Source: Omphiscola glabra
Lineage: Eukaryota; Mollusca; Gastropoda; Lymnaeidae
DNA length: 64,000 nucleotides
Assembly: GCA_964017045.1 (NCBI GenBank)
Contig: OZ024807.1
Location: 19,451,813 to 19,515,812 of the forward strand
Direction of reading: 5' to 3'
This document shows positions 1 to 12,194 of this stretch, in pieces. The first letter of the stretch is position 1; the number at the start of each line of letters is the position of its first letter. Made by a program: the position numbers and the translations under genes. Under the pieces are notes generated by a model, which was given only the letters and a program-made list of their open reading frames with translations, was not told the DNA's origin and ran no database searches.

Positions 1-1374
1 TCTACTCCAAGTATTGATCTCTTCATTGGTCATACATTGTGTGTAGGTTTGAATTCGTGTGTAACAAGATTCCTTTTTGCAAGTGCAATCCGTTTCCTAC
101 CATGCAATTGATTAGTTTATTTGTTCGCAACAATTTTAGAATCTTGAGCCGCTGATAAAACATGTTGAGTATTTAGTTCAAACAATTTTTGAGTATTGTA
201 TTTAATCGATTTAGTGTAAATTTCCGCCCACTGAATTTAAGAGGCAAGTAAATAAAATGGCATGTCCCAAAAAGTAATTATACAGTTAAAAAGGTAAAAA
301 AAAATAGTACACTTTATTTTTTTTAAAATAACTTTCTATCAAAGACTAGACAAAACGCACTAAAAGGTGTACATTGATTCCGAATTTCTTAAAAATGCAT
401 TTTGTGTTGAAAGAAATGCAGAATTGTAGATGATGACCCAATGAAGCGAAAGGATTCGAATTGAATTGAAACGTACATATATATTTTATTGTCAAAATTA
501 AGTGGTGGCTTATCGCCAATAGCACCGATGCTACAAATAATTAGCTTTTTTTTTTACTTTTTGTGTCATATTATTTATATATCATCATCATTTTTTTTAT
601 ATAATTTATATTTTTTCGATTAAAAAAATAAATAAATCTCTTCATTTTTTAAAATAATTTGTATTGTATTCATTTTAATTTAAAAACAATCTTTACTCAA
701 GTCGCAAGTATAGCGCAAAATATCGTGATGAACAAGAACAAAGCATACTTATTTTCTTTTTTAAAAAACAATTATTAAAAGCCTACAATTAAATGAAAAC
801 TTGAAGTCAGCCTAGAAACTTGAACATATTGAAACTTATAACATCAAGATCCACAGAAAATTGGAAAATCAAAAAAATCTTGGTGTCCCTGCTAGTAAAA
901 TGTCTTGATATTTTTTTAAAACCAAAAAGTGGAATTTTATCATGGAAACACCAAAACACAAGATAGGCTGACTTAACCATGACACCTACAATAGATATTT
1001 TTTTTACACATTAAAAAAAAATTCATTGGGGTTCTCAGGATCAGACTGAAAGTAATGGGCTGTGAGAATCGTGTAATGGAGTAATCATTAGGACCACATT
1101 GTTCAGAAGCATGACGTCACTGGCGTTTATTTTCATTCTAAAAATGTGTATATTTGTTTAAAGTTCTTTTTGACAGTATTTTAAAGTGGGTTATTCTTTT
1201 TAAAGGAACTTTTTTTAATAAAAAATCTTAAACCATGCATTACAGTTTTCAACCAACTAAGTGATCTTCAAACACTTAAAGTTTAGTTTTTAACCAATGT
1301 ATCGGTTGGTTATTGTTTTCTATTATCTGCTGCCGAAGGCCTACAGACGAAACATCCACTTAATTGTGTTGTCT
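1..1374. other. AT-rich non-coding stretch downstream of copy 1
   Basis: I see no coding frame, RNA gene or terminal repeats here. It is AT-rich with homopolymer runs, and is 3' flanking sequence of the first glycosyltransferase gene. Confidence 0.5.
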
Positions 1375-1380
1375 TTTATT
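1375..1380 (-). other. Polyadenylation signal of glycosyltransferase copy 1
   Basis: AATAAA is read on the minus strand about 45 nt after the copy 1 stop codon. It is the first canonical hexamer downstream of the stop, so it is the likely poly(A) signal. The assignment rests on motif and position only. Confidence 0.55.
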
Positions 1381-1425
1381 TTCAAAGTTTAACATATTTT
1401 GTTTAACTCATTACTTAAACTGATT

Positions 1426-4400
1426 TTATAAGATTTGATTTTTCACAAAGTCTAAATCAGCGTAGTAAGATTCGTCAAACGTTTTGGTTCTCAGGTATTC
1501 ATCCCTTGTGTCGTTGAACAATTTCTCCTCTAGGCATCCAATGACAACACGGTCTTCCTTTAGGTAGAACTTGTTGGCAAAAAGATGCTTGGCCTTTGCT
1601 AATCGACTCAGGTCGCCTGTTAATTTTTTTTTTTCGCAGTGCAGATAAGAGAATGGGATATCTTTAAGCATGATCTTTATTGACCGATTAAACAAGCACA
1701 TTTTATGACTAAATACGATGAAACCATGCCCCCGCCCCCAACTTGCACGTTTTTTAAAACAACCCTCATGTTTTACCGCACAGCACTATTGCAATGACAC
1801 CCTTGTTTAAGGGGCTGTCAAGGCTTGACGTTTTTATATTGATAGATACCCAGGATTAGCTTAAGCTTAACTTTACACGTAAACATCTGGCAGCTGTAAA
1901 TCTTATGGAATCAGCTTAATATAGTTACCTGTGCTTTGAATGCAAACTGTTCTTTTAGAACGGCCGGCGCAGACTGTCCTGTTCCCAGACCATATCTTGT
2001 ACCTTGTCAAGAAGTCTTGCATGCTGTCAGGCTCACCTGTTATGTATGTCGAGTCGATGTATACACAATGAGTAAAAGATCACGTGTACAATGAGTAGGA
2101 GTAAAAGTAGTTAAAATAGACAGGAGCATACGTTAAAAATAATTTGATGCATATAAAATCCAGTTTTTTTCTTTTCAGTCAATCATTATAACCTGGCTGT
2201 AATTGTGCAAATCGAAACCAATTATCGTTATAATTCAACTGAATATATCTTTCTTCATTTTAATGTCCATTATTTGACGTTTATATATGTTTATTTAACT
2301 AAATGATTAATTGTTATAAATAACGAAAACATTATATATATAATGTAAGATAATAACTTTATAAAACTATTTTGAAATACCTCTCTCAGTGTACAGTCAC
2401 TTCAGATTGATTACCAATTTAGGGAATAGTTTTAACCGCCATTACATGATTATAATGTTTGTTTCTTAAAGATTACCGTACCTCTATAAGTGCCACGCAC
2501 GCCAAGTCGAGGGTTAAAGTTCAGAGTTGAAAAGTGAGCTTCATCGGGTACTCGAACTGTTTTGGTCCAGTTGAGAACAGCCAGTGCCGTCTCGTTGTGG
2601 AGAAGGAAATCCACAAAATGCCTTCAAATACATTATATATAAATCAGTAGACGTCTATCAAAATAAAACGTACAACGAATATGATTAATAAATAATAATC
2701 TATAATATTTGATGTGTAAATATTTATATAGCAAAACTAAATATAATTTGGTTCTTAAAAAATCAAATTTAAAAAATAAATTTATTATATATTTTTTTTT
2801 AAAATAAATAAACAATAGTATTACTGTTTATGTTTCGATTTAATGGTGACCTAAATGTACTATTAGAAAAACGTTTTAAAAAAAAAAGATTCCATTTTTA
2901 TCAGTACGCATTCACACTGTTAACATATGTACACTAGTGATTGACACTTAATAAAAGTTATTCTTACGTCGTTGGTCAATTTTTATAGACTTTTAAGACT
3001 GAAAGCCAGATGTGCAATACATGTATATTTAACAATATATTTTTATAAATAAATTGATCTTATAGATCTTATTTTATCTTATTTAGGACAACAATAGCTT
3101 ACATTTTCCAATGCAATAAATAAAATATGTGTAGTCATTTTATTTGTATATGTATGTACAGAATTACCTGCTGGCAGTTATGTGTACTGATCCTTTGACT
3201 GGTCTCAATCCAAAGGGAGGTGGGTTGTCTTTCCATCTATCCTCGTTCGCTCTAAAGGATAAGTACGCTTAATAATTAAAATTACAAATATATTTTAAAA
3301 ATATCTTTATGACGTTTTGCGATATGAAATAAAATAAAAATAATAAATGATCTGAATGTTAAACTTTTGCAATTTGTACATAATTTGTGTGAAACAAACT
3401 CTGGAGACCGAACAAGCCATTTGTACATAATTTACGTGAAGCAAACTCTGGAGACCGAATAAGCAATGTGTACATACTTTGTGTGAAAAAATTTCTGGAG
3501 ACTGAACAAGCACTACAATTGAAAACAAAAAAAAATAAAAATACCACTTAGTTGCAATGCAGTTTCAGAAAGGACTGGAAGAGAGACACTATACTGCATA
3601 GTAAAACAAAATAATGCGTTCAAAAATAAATGTTTACGCAAAATTTGTATCTGTGAACTGCAAAAAAGATTTGACCAAATTTCCTTTCGATCAATTTTCC
3701 GTCAATTTATTTTCAATCGACGAAATTTCTTTCAAACAAATTTCCGGATACGGGGGGAAAAACACATTAATTGCCTGTTTTCATTGGAATGCAAAGAGCT
3801 ACAATCTGACAATGAATACGACATTCAACTTAAAGAAATTGTTGATCAAGTTTCTTAACTGAAATTCTGTGTGATATATATTACTCCTCAGAAAGTTAGT
3901 TTCCTCTTCAAACGAATGTCTTATTCTTTTCATCGTTATTTTAAAGCACTTACATTATCGTTACCACTGTGATGGAAAGCTTCCTCTCGAACTTGCTAGA
4001 TATAAAAAAAAAAGATGGACCGACTACGGTAGTAAGCCTCTTCGGTTAAATAATTATAATTAGTCCCTCGAATTGTATGCTATTGTACTCAGAGGGAAAT
4101 CCTAAACATTTTTCTACAGGCATTCACGTAATACTTGACCTTTACTGTAGGTTAAACAGGGGCATACAAAAAGGACGTTATCTGTATTTTGGAAAACAGT
4201 GTTAATAATCCAATAAACACATACATCTCTCTAGCTTTGTAATTTTAGCTGAGACAATGAAGAGAAATCATATAATTTTATCAAGGAGTTGGACCCTATT
4301 ATAACACATACAGGAAAAAAAACTGCATTAAATAAAATGTAATATTTAAATAATCAAAAAGATTGTTAGCAATATTAAATACGATTTATTTTATTCATTA

Positions 4401-5417
4401 ATAATTTCATTACATTTTTTGAAGCTCTCTCCATCGCATGTCGATGTTTGTTCAGATCATGTCAACATGTATTTATTTTTCTTTAAAAAGTTCATATCAT
4501 CAAATAACATTGTTGATTAAAATATTTTTTTTCGTTCTTAGGCTTGAGTTGCCAAATTAAAGAATGAAAAAACCTTACCTTTTTATAATGCCTTGAATAT
4601 TATTAGCCCCATTGTAAGCTTTCAGTATGTTCACCAGCTCAAAATTCGTCCTAAGTGGAAACTCTTGTCCCGTTAGATTGATAAAATATTTCCATTTTTT
4701 GTAACGCCAAAGTTCCTGCATACAAAACAGTTCTGGTTCTAATACACTGTAGAGCCCCCAGTGTACTTTAATCCTTTTAGTCGTGAGATGAACATTAGTA
4801 AAACATTTAGCTATAGAAGAGATTGAAAGGAAAAAAGCATCAGACGACTTCAGATCGACATGGATGCAGTAATAATTTTGTGGTCTGTAGATGGCCCGCA
4901 ACAATCGTTCAACCATTTCTGAATTACAGAACGTTAAAATGGAAAACGCTAGGGGAAATTCTCTTTCTTCTTCCGTCAAAGACGACATTATGTATCCTCT
5001 ATTTCGACGAAATGTTTCACAGTTTTTTGTTACATTAATGTAGTAGTCATCAGTAAGAGTTACGTTAAACTGGGGCAACATTTGTATAACTTCTTGTGTG
5101 TAATTGCTGTCTCCGGTAAACAAACGTGAACAGTTTATCCTTTGAACTGTATATAATTTGGACAGATCAAAGATGTATTGCCTTGTCAAATCACTTTCAT
5201 CAAATTGCTTAGTTGTACAATTTCTGCTCGTTTCATTGTAAACCAAAGATATGTTAAGAAATTCCTTAAAGTTATAGAAGTGTAAGATATTCACACTGTT
5301 AATTGTGCCATTCTGCCACTGCCAATATAACAATACACACGTTAAAGAGACAAATGATAAAACAACTTTATTTTTACATTTTGTTAGGACCCTTACCATC
5401 GTTAACGTTTTATTCAT
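1426..5417 (-). CDS. GT14 core-2-type beta-1,6-N-acetylglucosaminyltransferase-like, copy 1 (complete, 5 exons)
   Basis: Spliced coding exons, in transcript order: 4579-5417, 3168-3251, 2482-2621, 1929-2036, 1426-1616. They sum to 1362 nt (453 aa). All introns are GT-AG and phases agree. A short cytoplasmic tail and a hydrophobic anchor (about residues 18-36) give a type II Golgi topology. Family landmarks follow: the NCSRLFTGD region (about 98), EEREFPLAFSI (about 150), VERLLRAIYRPQNYYCIHVD (about 168-187), INLTGQEFPL (about 247), PPPFGL with GSVHITASRHFVDF (about 288-313), the VPDEAHFSTL motif and, in the last exon, KHLFANKF. In the mouse core-2 enzyme the Glu of the PDE-type motif is the catalytic base; here it is E335. 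The protein should transfer GlcNAc from UDP-GlcNAc in beta-1,6 linkage to a Gal/GalNAc acceptor in the Golgi. The exact acceptor cannot be told from sequence. The first Met was taken as start; Met7 is an alternative. I see no disabling change. Confidence 0.88.
3371..3515. repeat. 47-bp tandem repeat, 3 copies, in intron 1 of copy 1
   Basis: Three imperfect copies repeat at exactly 47 bp (TTGTACA or GTGTACA at 3374, 3421 and 3468). Each carries a CTCTGGAGACCGAA-type core. The overlapping short reading frames there are products of the repeat. Confidence 0.85.
3614..3862 (+). other. Unsupported 82-codon reading frame in intron 1 of copy 1
   Basis: An 82-codon open frame lies within intron 1 of copy 1, antisense to the gene. 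It is rich in Lys, Asn and Phe, matches no family I know and has no evident splice partners. In such AT-rich DNA it is most likely a chance ORF. Confidence 0.15.
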
Positions 5418-5918
5418 TATCCTTAATCATGAGAACGGTGATATCTACTATAGTTCATGTCTAATACTTGAATGACTATTAGATATGGCTAACACTTTCT
5501 GTTACAATTCATGATAGTTATAATTCTCAGTAAACAATTTACAAGATTGTTAATGTTTGTAACCTTTTTGAATTAAGGCTATAAAATTTACAGAAAAAAG
5601 ATAACAGCTTATTTTTTTTACTGTAAAAATCTTTAGTTTGTCTACATTGGTTGCTCATAGTGGGTTATACTGTATGCATTTATTGCTATCATGATCGCCC
5701 AATTTTAAAAGCAAATATTGAATGTTAAACGGAGATTTATGTTAAAAACAAAGGAATTTTTAAATGGAACATACATAAATATTATATCGATAAAGTACAT
5801 GTGGGAGTTTAGTGTGTTATTTGGGTGAGGCGAATAAAAATAGAGCTACAGCATTGGTAATTATTGAATTCTTGCAACAGTTTTTCCCCCTGTAAACGTA
5901 TTACATAAATCCGTATTT
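5418..5918 (-). promoter_or_regulatory. 5' flank / putative promoter region of copy 1
   Basis: This is the sequence upstream of the copy 1 start. Part of it (about 5795-5885) resembles the flank of copy 2 (about 35238-35330): both contain a GTACATGTGGG block followed by TGTTAT and AGGCGAATAAA segments in the same order. The gene duplication therefore carried its upstream DNA. I cannot place a TATA box or initiator with confidence. The hAT element at 5927 marks the far end of the similarity. Confidence 0.4.
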
Positions 5919-5926
5919 AACACAAG
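5919..5926. repeat. Target-site duplication, left (AACACAAG)
   Basis: This 8-bp sequence directly precedes the left inverted repeat at 5927 and recurs exactly at 9207-9214, just after the right one. Eight base pairs is the usual length for hAT insertions. Confidence 0.9.
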
Positions 5927-6008
5927 CAGTGTTTCTTTCAGAAATTTTCCCCCGAGTGGGCACTTTTGACGTTCGGGGGGGGGGGGGGCAGTGCCAGTTT
6001 TTCAGTGG

Positions 6009-6343
6009 CCAGAGGCGTAGCTAAGGGATGGCAGATGGGACATATGTCCCCGGGCGCCAGACTAGCGGGGGCATCTAATGGGCTATAGTGTTAATGGATG
6101 AAAATAATAGGTTTCAGAGTTCAGGGGGGGGGGGGGTAAAAATGAATCTTGTCCCCTGTCATCAAAGATTCACGTCAGTGACGCAGAAGTTGGGGGGGCG
6201 AACATTTGGTCTTCCCAGGTGTCATTTTTTCTTTAGATGGAGCGGCGGGATTTTCGGACATCTGCAGAGTTTCTATCGAGAAAGGTAGCGTGGCAAAAAC
6301 GTTAACCCACCTAGGTTGGCGCTAACACTAGGCACGCCACTGG
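6009..6343. mobile_element. hAT-related MITE fragment nested in the 3.28-kb element
   Basis: The left side has CCAGAGGCGTAGCTAAGGG and the right side ends GGCACGCCACTGG, an imperfect inverted pair of the CAGTGGCGTAGC type also seen at 10826 and 44575. The interior has GGGCGCCAGACTA and a GATGAAAATAATAGG block that recur near 22.28-22.35 kb. Target duplications are weak (about 5 of 8), so the boundaries are approximate. Confidence 0.5.
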
Positions 6344-6984
6344 GCAGTGTATATATCAGCACCAAATTTCGCTGTCATGGCAAGTAATTTTTATCGGGAA
6401 GTAGGGCAGCAGAAAATGTGTGATTGTTTAACAATCAAAAGGTGCTTTTTGGAGTATACATGATTCGAATGTTTTGATAAGACTTTCAATTGATAGGGGG
6501 AAATAATTTTTCAAGCGTCAGGGGGAGGAATTATGGCGACCAGTGCCAGACACAAACTAAATTCATTCTGGTTGTGGTGTGCCGAAGAAAATCATTTGAC
6601 ACAAGATTAGATTCAACCCGGTAGTCACATTGATCGACGTCAAGGAAAAAAAAAAGGGGGGGGTAGCAGAAATTGAGGAATCCGAGGAGTTTGAGCAAAA
6701 GTGAGGGCAGGGGTCACCTTTATTTAAAAATAATAAATTCAAAAGGCAGTGATGCATTGTGGTTCAAATTTATTGATCATTATGGCTCCAATGAATGTAG
6801 ATGGGATTTGCAATGTTTCTGTGCCTGGTGTTGATGCGGATATTTCACTGGTAACAAGAGTTACCTAGTGAGGGTATCATGCACTGTATTCAATGTATCT
6901 TTAAGACAATGTGTGAAGGGGCATTTCAAACGTTCATATATTTACTGTTAGATGTCTCGTAGAAAAATGCTAAGAATACATCAA

Positions 6985-7950
6985 CATACACCAACTATAT
7001 GTGGACTACAAATCAGGCTATGATAGCATAGACAGGAAATACATAAACGATGCTGTGCTGGAACTTGGAGTCCTTAACAAACTTAGCCGACTCATACATA
7101 TGGTGATGGATAACTACAAAAGTAGAATCAATTTACAGAGGGAGTACTTGAGGGAGTTCCCAATCAATCTGGGCCTCAGACAAGGAAATCCGTGTATCAT
7201 TTTCAACAAAACTTTAGAAAAAAGCATTAGAAACATACGTGTGAGCACCTGAGAGGTGGTACAGAACAACCATAAGGAACTTTATAAAGCCAGCCACTGC
7301 AATACCTGGCCTACACAGACGATATAGCGCTACTTGGTAGAAACAGCATTGATGATATAATTAAAACTTTCAGGGAACTTGAAGATGTGACGGTCAAAGC
7401 TGGTCTTGATGTAAATAAAGCGAAGGCAATATTTATGATAATGTCAGGAAATACGCACTGATGACTTCATCAATATGAACATCTACGCCTTTGAGAGGGT
7501 AGCTACTTTTAAATATCTATGGGTGACTATAAATAAGCAAGAGGAAATACAATCGGAGGTGCAAGAAAGAATAACAGCATGCAACCGTTTTTATTTCAAT
7601 TTACAAAAGCTACTTCAAAGCAAAAATCTCGCTAAGGGAACAAAAAAGGCAGTATACACCACTATCACAAGACCAGTAGTGAGACTTGGTTCCTACCAGA
7701 AAAGCAGAGAACCTGCTAAATATATGACCCGATGATAGACAATTTTTTTTTGGGAATCCATACAAACTAAGAGCTATATCAATTGTACAAATACCCATCC
7801 ATAGTCACAACAATATAACATGGATTGACGATGTAAAGAAGGGCTTACAAAGGTTGGGGTTCGCACGTGGAGGTGTAAAGCGATGGATCGATCCCAATGG
7901 AAGAATGGGGTGGAGCAGGCCAGGGCCCTAAATGGGATGTAGCGCCACTG
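6985..7950 (+). pseudogene. Decayed LINE reverse transcriptase fragment (APE-type non-LTR)
   Basis: Frames broken by shifts read as consecutive reverse transcriptase blocks: LYVDYKSGYDSIDRKYI (the YxDxxxAYD-type motif A) at about 6985-7050, a GLRQGNP motif at about 7170-7190, and a degraded AYTDDIALLGR-like motif C at about 7310-7345. Then come KAGLDVNKAK, a FKYLWVTINKQ block and a WIDDVKKGLQRLG tail at about 7820. The order matches the C-terminal half of a LINE ORF2. The endonuclease half is absent. It lies wholly within the hAT-type element at 5927-9206. Confidence 0.75.
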
Positions 7951-9206
7951 ATGTAAACATTTCAGACATTTGGGTGGGAAGCGCTAGAAATAACGATAAT
8001 AACAGGACATCACTAACTCTTCCACCAGCACAATATTAAATTAATTCAGTCCAGTTGGGAGCCCTTATGGTATGTTTTTTATCGAGAGATACTCTTTAGC
8101 TTAGACTCGCCCCTTAAAACGTTATGGGCCCCGGAAATTTTTTTATAAATTCAAAATGCAAGAATGCATTTTTTTTTTACATACCGTAGTTAAATTTAGT
8201 TTCGCATCATTGAACACTTAACTGTAGAGCAACGGGAGAGATGCTAGTTAAGATTTTACTACCAAAAATGGCATTTACAAGATAATCGAAATACTTGATT
8301 TTTTTTAATTCGTTGTTTAAATATATATTATATTCTTTCTACTGGATTATCATCTTAAAATAATTTTTTTTAATAGTTCAAACAGCTGGGGAAGATTGTT
8401 TATTATTATTATATTAACAGAGAAAAGTCATTGGGGATTTAATAAATAAAGACTATTTTTAAAAAAAATCATTTTACTCTGTTCCCGAAACTGTGTTAAA
8501 AAAATAGAAACACTCGATTTAATAATTATGATGAAATGTCCACTATTTGTATGTAACCGGTAAATTCCTATTTTTTTGTTTTAAAATTATTATTATTATT
8601 ATTTTTAAATTTTCATTTTATCTATGCCAGCATACATCTATGGAATCTACTACATTAAAATGTTTGCTAAAAATGATTTTTTAAAGCATGATGCTATTAT
8701 ACACTATAATTTGAAAACAGATTGCACATGTTTATTTCTTAGCAAGAGCTATATTTAATTTACAGGCATTTATATCGATGAAAAGGTAGTTTTAATAACC
8801 CTGTATTAAAAGTCTTTCAACTTTTGCAGCTGCAAAATGTAATTAAATAAAAGATACCGATATCTGCGAATCAGAAAAAGTAAGATTTAGCTTATGATCA
8901 GGAGCGGCCAATGTTCAAAACAATACCATATTTATAATCGATTTCTGCGATCCTGTAACAAGATTAACCTGAACGCTAAGGATCATCAATATATATATCG
9001 AACAAAGCGATATTTTATTTGTTCCAATAATTGTAATCGATTAAAGGCACACATTTCAATAACTTTAAAAATTTTTATAAAAATTAAATTTAGAGTAATT
9101 TGTTTTTTTTTAATTATTTTTTTTTTTTACACATTTACCCTGGGGGGCACTTGACTTGCTCCGGAGGGGAAGTGCGCCCCCGGAGGTATGCCTGAAAGAA
9201 ACACTG

Positions 9207-9214
9207 AACACAAG
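9207..9214. repeat. Target-site duplication, right (AACACAAG)
   Basis: This is an exact copy of 5919-5926, directly after the right inverted repeat of the 3.28-kb hAT-type element. Confidence 0.9.
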
Positions 9215-10817
9215 GCACTAAATCAGTCAGATTTTACGAATGTGTCCTCGGTTGCGCAATTATCAAACGGTTTCAATACGATTCGTGCATTATAATTAAT
9301 AAACTATCGTGTAGACAGTTTTTATTTTATGATTTGGTTAACGTAAATAGATATCTAAGAAAGTAATTTAATTTTGAGTACAAGAATGTATTGTCTGGAA
9401 CGTGGCAGCAAAAAACCATGACCATTAAAAAAAAAATGAACAAAATTGTTCATGTGATGATGAATTAACATATGAGGGGGAAAAAATACATTTTATTTCA
9501 AAGTTCAGAAAAATATTACGAACTGGTGACAAACAAAGGTGTGGAAATATAAATATAGACGTAAAGAAGCCGGCGTGAACTGAATGTAAATAAAAGTGAT
9601 GCCGAATGTGTTATCATGGAACAGAATAGATTGTCCGTGTCATTTAGCATCAAGTGGACACAACTATACATTCGTCTATTGTCTCTACCCTCATTGGCCT
9701 TTGCTGACTTGGAGTATACATATTAAAATGTTGGCATCGATCAGGACGTGCAATGATTTCTTGTGATCATCCTGATCAATGTATAGGTACACTTCGTCCA
9801 GGTTTATCAATGACACATGTTTGAAAATATTACTTTAATAATTTTTTAAACATCCAAATATTTGGTTCTCGTTGATGATTTATTCAAACATTAAAATAAA
9901 ATATGTTTTAAAAAAAAATCGTATCACTACTATAAATATACATGCATATAGTTATCTACTATATACAGCTAATTGTGACTATGCTGTCATTATGTTTGTA
10001 TGTTTTGTAAATGGGTCGATCAATGAAAAGAATATCAAACAACCTATACATGATTAGTCCTCCTATATATAGATTGATTATGAAAACTTTGGTAATAATA
10101 CACATATCTTAAAAGAAGTAATTTTTAAAAAAAATATAGTAACATGTTAAAGGTCATACGTCAAAAAAAACCATACATAAATTAAATACAATTAAATCAC
10201 ATTCCAGGACATCAAGTTGAGTTATTTTTGATGGACACAATTTTTCTAACACGCCATTATTTATAACAATATACTTTTAAATATTATTTAAGGTTATGTT
10301 TTCTGGTTAATTTTAGTTTAGTACACGAATGCTAACTATTGATTTAACTGATGTGTTTTCAAAAAAATAATTTTAAATAAACTTCTTTATCAAAAGTTAG
10401 CTGTTTAATGCAACTCTATTCTTCACATAAAGAATTATGGAAACATGTTTTTTGTTTTTTAAAAAAAGTGTTTTTTTAGAAACTACAGTTCGTTGTGTGA
10501 TGTAAGCTGTGTTGGACTTTAGATTAGAATCATCAGATAGTTCAGGGGCGTCTATTAAGTGTGATTTGCTCTAACAATGTTCTTACAGTTAAAAAGGTTA
10601 ATAAAATTGTTGTACCAATTTCAAATGGTAAGTGTGTGCGCGTGGTTGGGGGGGTGGGGGTATATCGTATTTTGTGATTAAGATTCTCAAACTACGAAAC
10701 TGAATGGGGTTTGATTCATTCTATGAGTATAACACTGTCTCAAAGGTTCAATTTATCCCACACGTTATATTATAACTTTAAGTCCTCATCAGGTATATCC
10801 TTTGTGATAACACTATT
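9215..10817. other. Featureless AT-rich spacer
   Basis: I see no coding frame longer than chance, no RNA gene and no terminal repeats. There are short homopolymers and a G run near 10645. Confidence 0.45.
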
Positions 10818-10825
10818 GTCATATG

Positions 10826-10990
10826 CAGTTGGGTAGCGAAGGGGGGCAAGGGGGGCATCATGCCCCGGGCGCTACTCACAAAGGGGCGCCAAATGGTATA
10901 TTTTACATATAATATTGTATGGCTTTCGAATAGGGGGGGCGCTAAAAAGGTATTGTGCCCCGGGCGCGAGTTAAGCTCGCTACGCCACTG
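10826..10990. mobile_element. 165-bp hAT-type MITE with 8-bp TSD
   Basis: The left end CAGTTGGGTAGCGA and the reverse complement of the right end, CAGTGGCGTAGCGAGC, form imperfect inverted repeats (two mismatches in 14). A perfect 8-bp duplication, GTCATATG, flanks it at 10818-10825 and 10991-10998. The interior has G/C runs and two GCCCCGGGCGC-type blocks, and no coding capacity. Ends and duplication length fit a non-autonomous hAT element. Confidence 0.85.
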
Positions 10991-11282
10991 GTCATATGTT
11001 ACATACATTCTAAGACTCTTAATTTTATTATCACTAGATTTTGTTTAATGACATCAGTTATTACTACGGGAGTGTGACAGTTCAAATCGGTCAAGAAAAT
11101 GAACAATGGAAACCATGCAACGTCCTACCAGTATGCATCGATATGTATAAGTTGATTTTCTATTATTTGTATCTTTTAATAAATAAAAAATTAATAAAAT
11201 GCAACAACCGCCCAAGTCGATTTCAATTGCTCAATTGATAAAATAGATATGTTTGTACCGTTTACATTTTATATAGATATAA

Positions 11283-11770
11283 GTGTCTAGGGCAAACTTG
11301 GGATACATAGGCCAAATTTGAGATAAATAGGCAAACTTGGGAGACATAAGGCAAACTTGAGATAGATAGGCCACACTTGAGATACATAGGCAAAATTTAA
11401 AAGACATAGGTCAAACTTGAGATAAATAGGCAAACTTGGGAGACATAAGCCAAACTTGAGATAAATAGGCCACCTTGGGAGACATAGGCCTAACTCTAGA
11501 TAAATAGTCAAACTTGGGAGACATAGGCCAAACTTGAGATAAATAGGCACACTTGGGAGATATAGGCCAAACGTGAGACACATAGGCCACACTTGAAAGA
11601 CATAGGCCACACTCGATTGAAATAGGCAAAACTTGAGATAGTTAGGCCGACCTTAAGAGACAGGCAAAACTTGAGATAAATTGGCCAAACTTGGGATACA
11701 TATGCTAAACTTGGAATACACAGTCCCATCTTGAGATGTATAGGCCAAATTTGAGATAACATAACTTTCA
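11283..11770. repeat. About 20-bp minisatellite, roughly 24 units
   Basis: The monomer is close to GGCCAAACTTGAGATAAATA, alternating with GGCAAACTTGGGAGACATA variants, for about 490 bp. Its lack of stop codons creates overlapping minus-strand ORFs rich in Leu, Pro and Tyr that are artefacts. Confidence 0.9.
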
Positions 11771-12190
11771 TAAACCTTTTAAAATATCGTATGATTTTAA
11801 AATATTATTTCCCACATCTTTTTTGTGCAGATTTGGGCTAATTCTTTTTTAAATAAAACACTTTATCTAATGCGTTTTTTTTAACCGTTTCAAAGTGGTA
11901 CAAAAAAATCGAATGTATTCTCTCATTTAATATCTTAAATTTGTCGTACTTTTGTCTCTGGGGTCAATAGTTGTAAAAATGTAAAATGAACCTTATCAGC
12001 TGATTCCTTCCTATTCAACCGTATAACTTGAAAAAAAGTAACTTGAATATTTATGGTAATAATTTGTTATTGTATTCCTATTTTAGGTATGCATAAATAG
12101 ACACCCGTGGAATAAAGATCCGAAATTGTTTTAATTGATAAACGACCATAGATTCTATATGATTAATTCCTTTTTGAATGAGACATCATT
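11771..12190. other. AT-rich spacer
   Basis: I see nothing recognisable on either strand. Confidence 0.4.
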
Positions 12191-12194
12191 TAAA

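Larger units (their letters stand above)
5927..9206. mobile_element. 3.28-kb hAT-type element with perfect TIRs and TSD, no transposase seen
   Basis: The ends are perfect 15-bp inverted repeats, CAGTGTTTCTTTCAG at 5927-5941 and its reverse complement at 9192-9206. They are flanked by a perfect 8-bp duplication AACACAAG (5919-5926, 9207-9214). CAG...CTG ends and an 8-bp duplication define the hAT superfamily. Similarity continues weakly inside the ends (C/G runs followed by GCACTT). I find no hAT transposase. The interior holds a MITE-like fragment (about 6009-6343), a decayed LINE reverse transcriptase (about 6985-7950) and AT-rich filler. It is a non-autonomous, composite insertion next to the copy 1 promoter. 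The clean ends suggest a fairly young insertion. Confidence 0.85.

Noticed and set aside
1329..1358. CTGCCGAAGGCC...GACGAAAC resembling a hammerhead core
   Set aside because: The CUGANGA core is not matched (CTGCCGA), and stems are not convincing.
4823..5038. 71-codon plus-strand frame, also seen at 33902-34117
   Set aside because: It is antisense to the conserved exon 1 of copies 1 and 2; its conservation follows from the coding strand.
11287..11771. Overlapping 72-107-codon frames rich in Leu, Pro and Tyr
   Set aside because: They are artefacts of the 20-bp minisatellite.
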